Shown: positions 60,688-64,000 of the stretch, piece by piece
Numbering within the stretch: the first letter of the stretch is position 1
Layout of the letters: each line of letters opens with the position of its first letter
Assembly: GCF_900111745.1 (NCBI RefSeq)
Contig: NZ_FOIJ01000007.1
Location: 1-64,000, forward strand
DNA length: 64,000 bases
Source of the DNA: Stigmatella erecta
GTDB taxonomy: Bacteria; Myxococcota; Myxococcia; Myxococcales; Myxococcaceae
Reading direction: 5' to 3'
Program-made: the position numbers and the translations under genes
Notes under the pieces: model-generated
The model's database searches: none
What the model saw: the letters and a program-made list of their open reading frames with translations, nothing else
Told to the model about the DNA's origin: nothing

Positions 60688-61185
60688 TTAGCCCCGCTTC
60701 CCTTCCGCCATCTTCGCGTAGAGGTTCACCATCTCCAGGCACGCCATGGCCGCGTCGGCCCCCTTGTTGCCCGCCTTCACGCCCGCCCGGTCGATGGCCT
60801 GCTCCACCGTATCGCACGTGAGCACGCCGAAGGTGACGGAGACGGGCTTGGCCTGGGCGGCGGCGCTGAAGGCCACCGAGCCGATGCCCTTGGAGCACTC
60901 CCCCGCCACGTAGTCGAAGTGGGGCGTGCCGCCGCGGATGACGGCGCCCAGCGTGATCACGCCCACGTAGCCCTGGGACTCGGTCACCCGGCGCGTCAGG
61001 CCCGGCAGCTCATAGGTGCCCGGGCAGCGGTAGACGTCGATGTCCGCATCCGCCACCCCGTGGCGGACGAGCGAGTCCACGGCGCCCTTGACGAGCTCCT
61101 CGGTGATGAACGCGTTGAAGCGGGCCACGCAGATGGCAAAACGCCCCTTGGGCGGCAGGAAATCACCTTCGATGTAACGAGGCAT
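60688..61185 (-). CDS. ribH: 6,7-dimethyl-8-ribityllumazine synthase
   Basis: Condenses 5-amino-6-ribitylaminouracil with dihydroxybutanone phosphate to lumazine, the penultimate step of riboflavin synthesis; forms capsids. The protein has 165 residues. Motifs: FAICVARFNAFITEELVKGAVDSL, PGTYELPGLTRRV, LGAVIRGGTPHFDYVAGE (with the catalytic His), FGVLTCDTVEQAIDRAG and GNKGADAAMACLEM. It starts at ATG 61185, between ribBA and nusB. Confidence 0.97.
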   Translation of the reverse strand: MPRYIEGDFLPPKGRFAICVARFNAFITEELVKGAVDSLVRHGVADADIDVYRCPGTYELPGLTRRVTESQGYVGVITLGAVIRGGTPHFDYVAGECSKGIGSVAFSAAAQAKPVSVTFGVLTCDTVEQAIDRAGVKAGNKGADAAMACLEMVNLYAKMAEGKRG

Positions 61186-61220
61186 GTGCGCTTCCTACAC
61201 CAGGGGCCCGCTCCGCGTCT

Positions 61221-62411
61221 TCACGACTTGTCACGCCGGCGCCGGGGGGTGCGCGCCGCCATCCGGCGGGAAGCCTCCCCGTCCGTCAGGGGAACCTGCT
61301 CCACCACCTCCAGCGAGTAGCTCTCCAGACCCACGATCTTCTTGGGATTGTTGGTCAAGAGCTTCAACCGGGACAGCCCCAGGTCCTTGAGAATCTGCGC
61401 CCCCACCCCGAACTCCCTCAGGCGCGTCTGGTCCGGCTTGCCCTGGACGGCCTCCTCGTTGGGAATGTGGGTGCACTGGAGCCGGACCTTCGCCGGGATG
61501 TCCTTCTGGAGGTAGATGATAACCCCCTTGCCCGCCTCCTGGATGCGCTGGAAGGCCTGGTCAAGCTGGCTGCCGCAGTCGCACTGGGTGCTGCCCAGCT
61601 GGTCGCCCACCAGGCAGCCGCGGTGCACGCGGGTGAGCACCGCGTCCTTGCCGCGCACGTCCCCCTTCACCAGGGCCACGTGGACGGCGGAGTCCACCTC
61701 GCTGCCGTAGGAGTAGGCCTGGAAGGTGCCCGCCCCCCGGCGCTCGAAGGTGGCCGAGCCGATGCGCTTGATGAGCCGCTCGCGCTCCAGGCGGTAGCGG
61801 ATGATGTCCGCCACCGAGAGCAGCACCATCTTGTGCTTCCGGGCGAACTTCACCAGGTCCGGCCTGCGGGCCATGGTGCCGTCCGGGTTCATGATTTCGC
61901 AGATGACGCCGGAGGGGGACAGCCCCGCCATGCGCGCCAGGTCCACGCTGCCCTCGGTCTGCCCGGTGCGCACCAGCACCCCGCCCTCCCGGGCGCGCAG
62001 GGGGAAGATGTGGCCGGGCCGGACCAGGTCCCCGGGCTTGGCGTGGGGGGCCACCGCGGCCAGGATGGTGCGGGCCCGGTCCGCCGCGGAGATTCCGGTC
62101 GTCACGCCCCGGGCCGCCTCGATGGAGACCGTGAAGGCCGTCTGGAACGGGGAGTTGTTGTCCTGCACCATCAGCGGCAGGTTCAGCCGGCGGATGCGCT
62201 CCTCGTTGAGCGACAGGCAGATGAGCCCGCGCCCATGCAGGGCCATGAAGTTGATGGCCTCGGGCGTCACCTTCTCGGCGGCCATCACGAGGTCACCCTC
62301 GTTCTCGCGATCCTCGTCATCCGTGAGGATGACCATGCGGCCCTTGCGGATCTCCGCGAGCGCCCGCTCCACCAGCTCGATGACGTCGTGTCCCTGCGTC
62401 CCGCGCCCCAT
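61221..62411 (-). CDS. ribBA: RibBA: DHBP synthase with a degenerate GTP cyclohydrolase II domain
   Basis: A 396-residue two-domain protein. The N-terminal half is an intact 3,4-dihydroxy-2-butanone 4-phosphate synthase: [63 protein letters not shown]. The C-terminal half resembles GTP cyclohydrolase II and keeps the zinc cysteines ([15 protein letters not shown]). However, HSECLTGD reads HRGCLVGD, and the segment that should read Y(H/L)RQEGRxIGL is replaced by [12 protein letters not shown], so catalytic and GTP-binding residues are gone. DHBP synthesis is predicted; GTP cyclohydrolase activity is probably lost. It sits in the ribD-ribE-ribBA-ribH-nusB operon. Confidence 0.92.
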   Translation of the reverse strand: MGRGTQGHDVIELVERALAEIRKGRMVILTDDEDRENEGDLVMAAEKVTPEAINFMALHGRGLICLSLNEERIRRLNLPLMVQDNNSPFQTAFTVSIEAARGVTTGISAADRARTILAAVAPHAKPGDLVRPGHIFPLRAREGGVLVRTGQTEGSVDLARMAGLSPSGVICEIMNPDGTMARRPDLVKFARKHKMVLLSVADIIRYRLERERLIKRIGSATFERRGAGTFQAYSYGSEVDSAVHVALVKGDVRGKDAVLTRVHRGCLVGDQLGSTQCDCGSQLDQAFQRIQEAGKGVIIYLQKDIPAKVRLQCTHIPNEEAVQGKPDQTRLREFGVGAQILKDLGLSRLKLLTNNPKKIVGLESYSLEVVEQVPLTDGEASRRMAARTPRRRRDKS

Positions 62412-62423
62412 GCTGCCGTCCCT

Positions 62424-63074
62424 CTAGCCTTTCACCCCGAAGCCGGCCGCCCTGAGGGCCTCCTCGGTCAGCCCGCTCACCGGGCCCTGGCGCAGCCAGA
62501 ACAGCCGCGCCACGTACTTGCCAATCATGTCCGCTTCCAGGTTCACCCGGGCGCCCGCCGCCTTGGCGCGCAGCGTGGTGCGCTCCTGCGTCTCCGGGAT
62601 GAGCTGCACGGTGAACCGGTCGGCGAGCACCGCGTTGACGGTGAGGCTGATGCCATCCACCGCCACCGAGCCCTTCTCGATGAAGTAGGGGGCCAGCTCG
62701 CCCGGCAGCCGGAAGGCCATCACCCACGAGCCCCCTTCGGCCCGCGTCTCCAGCACCTCGCTCACCGAGTCCACGTGGCCCGCCACCAGGTGCCCGCCCA
62801 GCCGGTCCCCCAGCGCCATCGCCCGCTCCAGGTTCACCCGGGAGCCGGGGCGCAGCGCGCCGGCGGTGGTCCGGCGCAGCGTCTCGGGGGCCGCCTGGAC
62901 CTTGAACGTCTCCCCACCGCGCTCCACCACCGTGAGGCAGGCGCCATCCACGGCGATGGACTCGCCCAGATCGAAGGTGCCCGCGCCCAGCGAGGTGCGG
63001 ATCCACATGTCCGTCATGCCGCCGGGGACGACTCGCTCGACGACACCCACATCCTGAATGAGGCCGGTGAACAT
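62424..63074 (-). CDS. ribE: Riboflavin synthase alpha subunit
   Basis: Dismutates two lumazine molecules to riboflavin and a ribitylaminouracil. The 216-residue protein shows the internal duplication: first barrel [16 protein letters not shown]...[34 protein letters not shown]; second barrel [29 protein letters not shown]. The C-terminal helix ([11 protein letters not shown]) follows. The start ATG 63074 lies 23 nt after ribD. Confidence 0.96.
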   Translation of the reverse strand: MFTGLIQDVGVVERVVPGGMTDMWIRTSLGAGTFDLGESIAVDGACLTVVERGGETFKVQAAPETLRRTTAGALRPGSRVNLERAMALGDRLGGHLVAGHVDSVSEVLETRAEGGSWVMAFRLPGELAPYFIEKGSVAVDGISLTVNAVLADRFTVQLIPETQERTTLRAKAAGARVNLEADMIGKYVARLFWLRQGPVSGLTEEALRAAGFGVKG

Positions 63075-63097
63075 CGGCGGGGCTTATAACGGATTCT

Positions 63098-64000
63098 TCA
63101 CAGCCGTGCCTGGAGGAGCAGGTCCTCGCCCAGCGGCTGGAAGGTGAGGTTCTTCAGGGAAAAAGCATTGGCCATGAGCTTGACGCCCAGGTCCCCCGAC
63201 CAGGAGAGCCCTTGGCTGCCAATCAGCTTAGGCGCGAGGAAGAGCGCCAGCGAGTCCGCGAGCTTCTCCCGCAGGAACGAGCCGTAGATCTCCGCGCCGC
63301 CCTCCACCATCACGTGGTTGAGGCCTTCCTGGGCCACACGACCCAGCAGGGCTTTCAGGGAGACCTGCCCTTGCCGGGCGGGCATCTGCCACACTTCCAC
63401 ACCCAGCCGGGTGAAGCGGCGGGCCTTGGCGCCCTGAGGATCCTCCAGCGTGGCGACAATCACCCGGGCCGGGGAGCGCTGGGTGAAGACGGTGTGCGTG
63501 GACTTCAGGCGCAGGTGCGAGTCCACCACCACTCGCACCGGATCCTTGCCCCCGCCGCCGGGCAGCCGGGTGGTGAGCTGCGGATTGTCGCGGCGCACCG
63601 TGTTGGCCCCCACGAGGATGACGTCCACGCGGTCGCGCAGCTGGTGCACCCAGTGCCGGGCCGCCTCGCCCGTCACCCAGCGCGAGTCGCCGGTGGCCGT
63701 GGCCAGCTTGCCATCCAGCGTCACCGCCGCCTTGAGGGTGACGTAGGGCAGCCCCGTCCGCATGACCTTGAAGAAGGGCAGGTTGAGCTGGTCCGCCTCC
63801 TGCTGGAGGACGTGGGTGAGCACCTCGACGCCGGCCCGCTTCAGCCGGGCCACGCCCTTGCCGTTCACCTTGGGGTTGGGGTCCGAGGAGCCGCAGATGA
63901 CCCGGCGCACCCCGGCATCGATGATGGCCTGGCTGCACGGCCCCGTCCGCCCGTAGTGGTCACACGGCTCAAGCGTCGTGTAGAGGTCCGCGCCCCGGGC
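63098..64000 (-). CDS. ribD: Riboflavin deaminase/reductase RibD (5' end outside the window)
   Basis: The last 300 residues of bifunctional RibD are visible; the gene continues beyond 64000. The zinc-binding deaminase motif TLEPCDHYGRTGPCSQAII is at the edge, followed by SSDPNPKVNGKGVARLKRAGVEV. From about 63700 downward comes the reductase: VTLKAAVTLDGKLATATGDSRWVTG, VILVGANTVRRDNPQLTTRLPGG and MVEGGAEIYGSFLREKLADSLALFLAPKLIG. It opens the riboflavin operon; any FMN riboswitch would lie outside the window. Confidence 0.95.
   Translation of the reverse strand, partial: ARGADLYTTLEPCDHYGRTGPCSQAIIDAGVRRVICGSSDPNPKVNGKGVARLKRAGVEVLTHVLQQEADQLNLPFFKVMRTGLPYVTLKAAVTLDGKLATATGDSRWVTGEAARHWVHQLRDRVDVILVGANTVRRDNPQLTTRLPGGGGKDPVRVVVDSHLRLKSTHTVFTQRSPARVIVATLEDPQGAKARRFTRLGVEVWQMPARQGQVSLKALLGRVAQEGLNHVMVEGGAEIYGSFLREKLADSLALFLAPKLIGSQGLSWSGDLGVKLMANAFSLKNLTFQPLGEDLLLQARL

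Overview
The window is GC-rich throughout, with G or C at almost every third codon position and short or overlapping gene junctions. The gene content suggests a large-genome myxobacterium of the suborder Cystobacterineae (Myxococcus, Stigmatella, Cystobacter or Archangium type). Pointers are PATAN/DUF4388 regulatory proteins, a multi-gene chemosensory cluster, an ECF sigma/anti-sigma pair, many TPR/HEAT proteins and a complete Gram-negative lipid A toolkit. The genus-level guess is inference; no rRNA lies inside the window. I saw no insertion sequence, CRISPR array, tRNA, prophage or attachment site. This is core chromosome rather than accessory DNA.

Layout, left to right. 1-466 has no gene but carries three tandem sigma70-like promoters pointing left off the window, behind a hairpin after gmk. 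467-1989 is yicC-gmk. 2067-16535 is the LPS region: a GT9 glycosyltransferase and, on the opposite strand, a tightly overlapping operon of pseudo-receiver/PATAN/J/TPR regulator, MsbA-like exporter, PHP hydrolase, waaA, two GT4 glycosyltransferases, lpxK, rfaE1 and rfaE2; then, reading right, lpxB, a polyprenyl-phosphate mannose synthase-like enzyme and marC. 16541-29231 (minus strand) is an envelope super-operon headed by lysS: lysS, an extended lolC, lolD, bamA, ompH, lpxD, fabZ, lpxA, lpxI, then an OmpA-like protein and a lipoprotein. Together these genes make lipid A and inner core, flip it, and supply the OMP and lipoprotein assembly machinery.

29456-38199 holds a Cys-rich lipoprotein, an ECF sigma/anti-sigma pair, prfB with the classic programmed +1 frameshift, a DUF4105 membrane protein, a cupin-YbeY fusion, a 7TM-HD (PgpH-like) phosphohydrolase and phoH. 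38300-47290 holds two myxobacterial-type membrane proteins (PATAN-TM; TPR-zinc ribbon), a MazG fused to a VOC-like domain, rpsT with a UUG start, lptE, a zinc-ribbon membrane protein, leuS and a possible tiny ORF. 47294-51647 is glpD and an ABC-2-type exporter pair.

51661-59699 is a compact chemosensory operon (CheY, CheA, two CheW, HEAT-repeat protein, CheR, CheB, CheY) with no methyl-accepting receptor gene in the cluster. 59771-64000 is the riboflavin/nusB operon (ribD partial, ribE, ribBA, ribH, nusB) followed by a stand-alone M17-N-like domain. The GTP cyclohydrolase II half of RibBA has lost its EGRxIG segment and is probably inactive.

The most interesting observations are: the degenerate RibBA; the promoter array at the left edge; the pseudo-receiver protein leading the LPS operon; the receptor-less Che operon with its HEAT protein; the cupin-YbeY and MazG-VOC fusions; the N-terminally extended LolC; and the WaaA Glu-to-Asp change.
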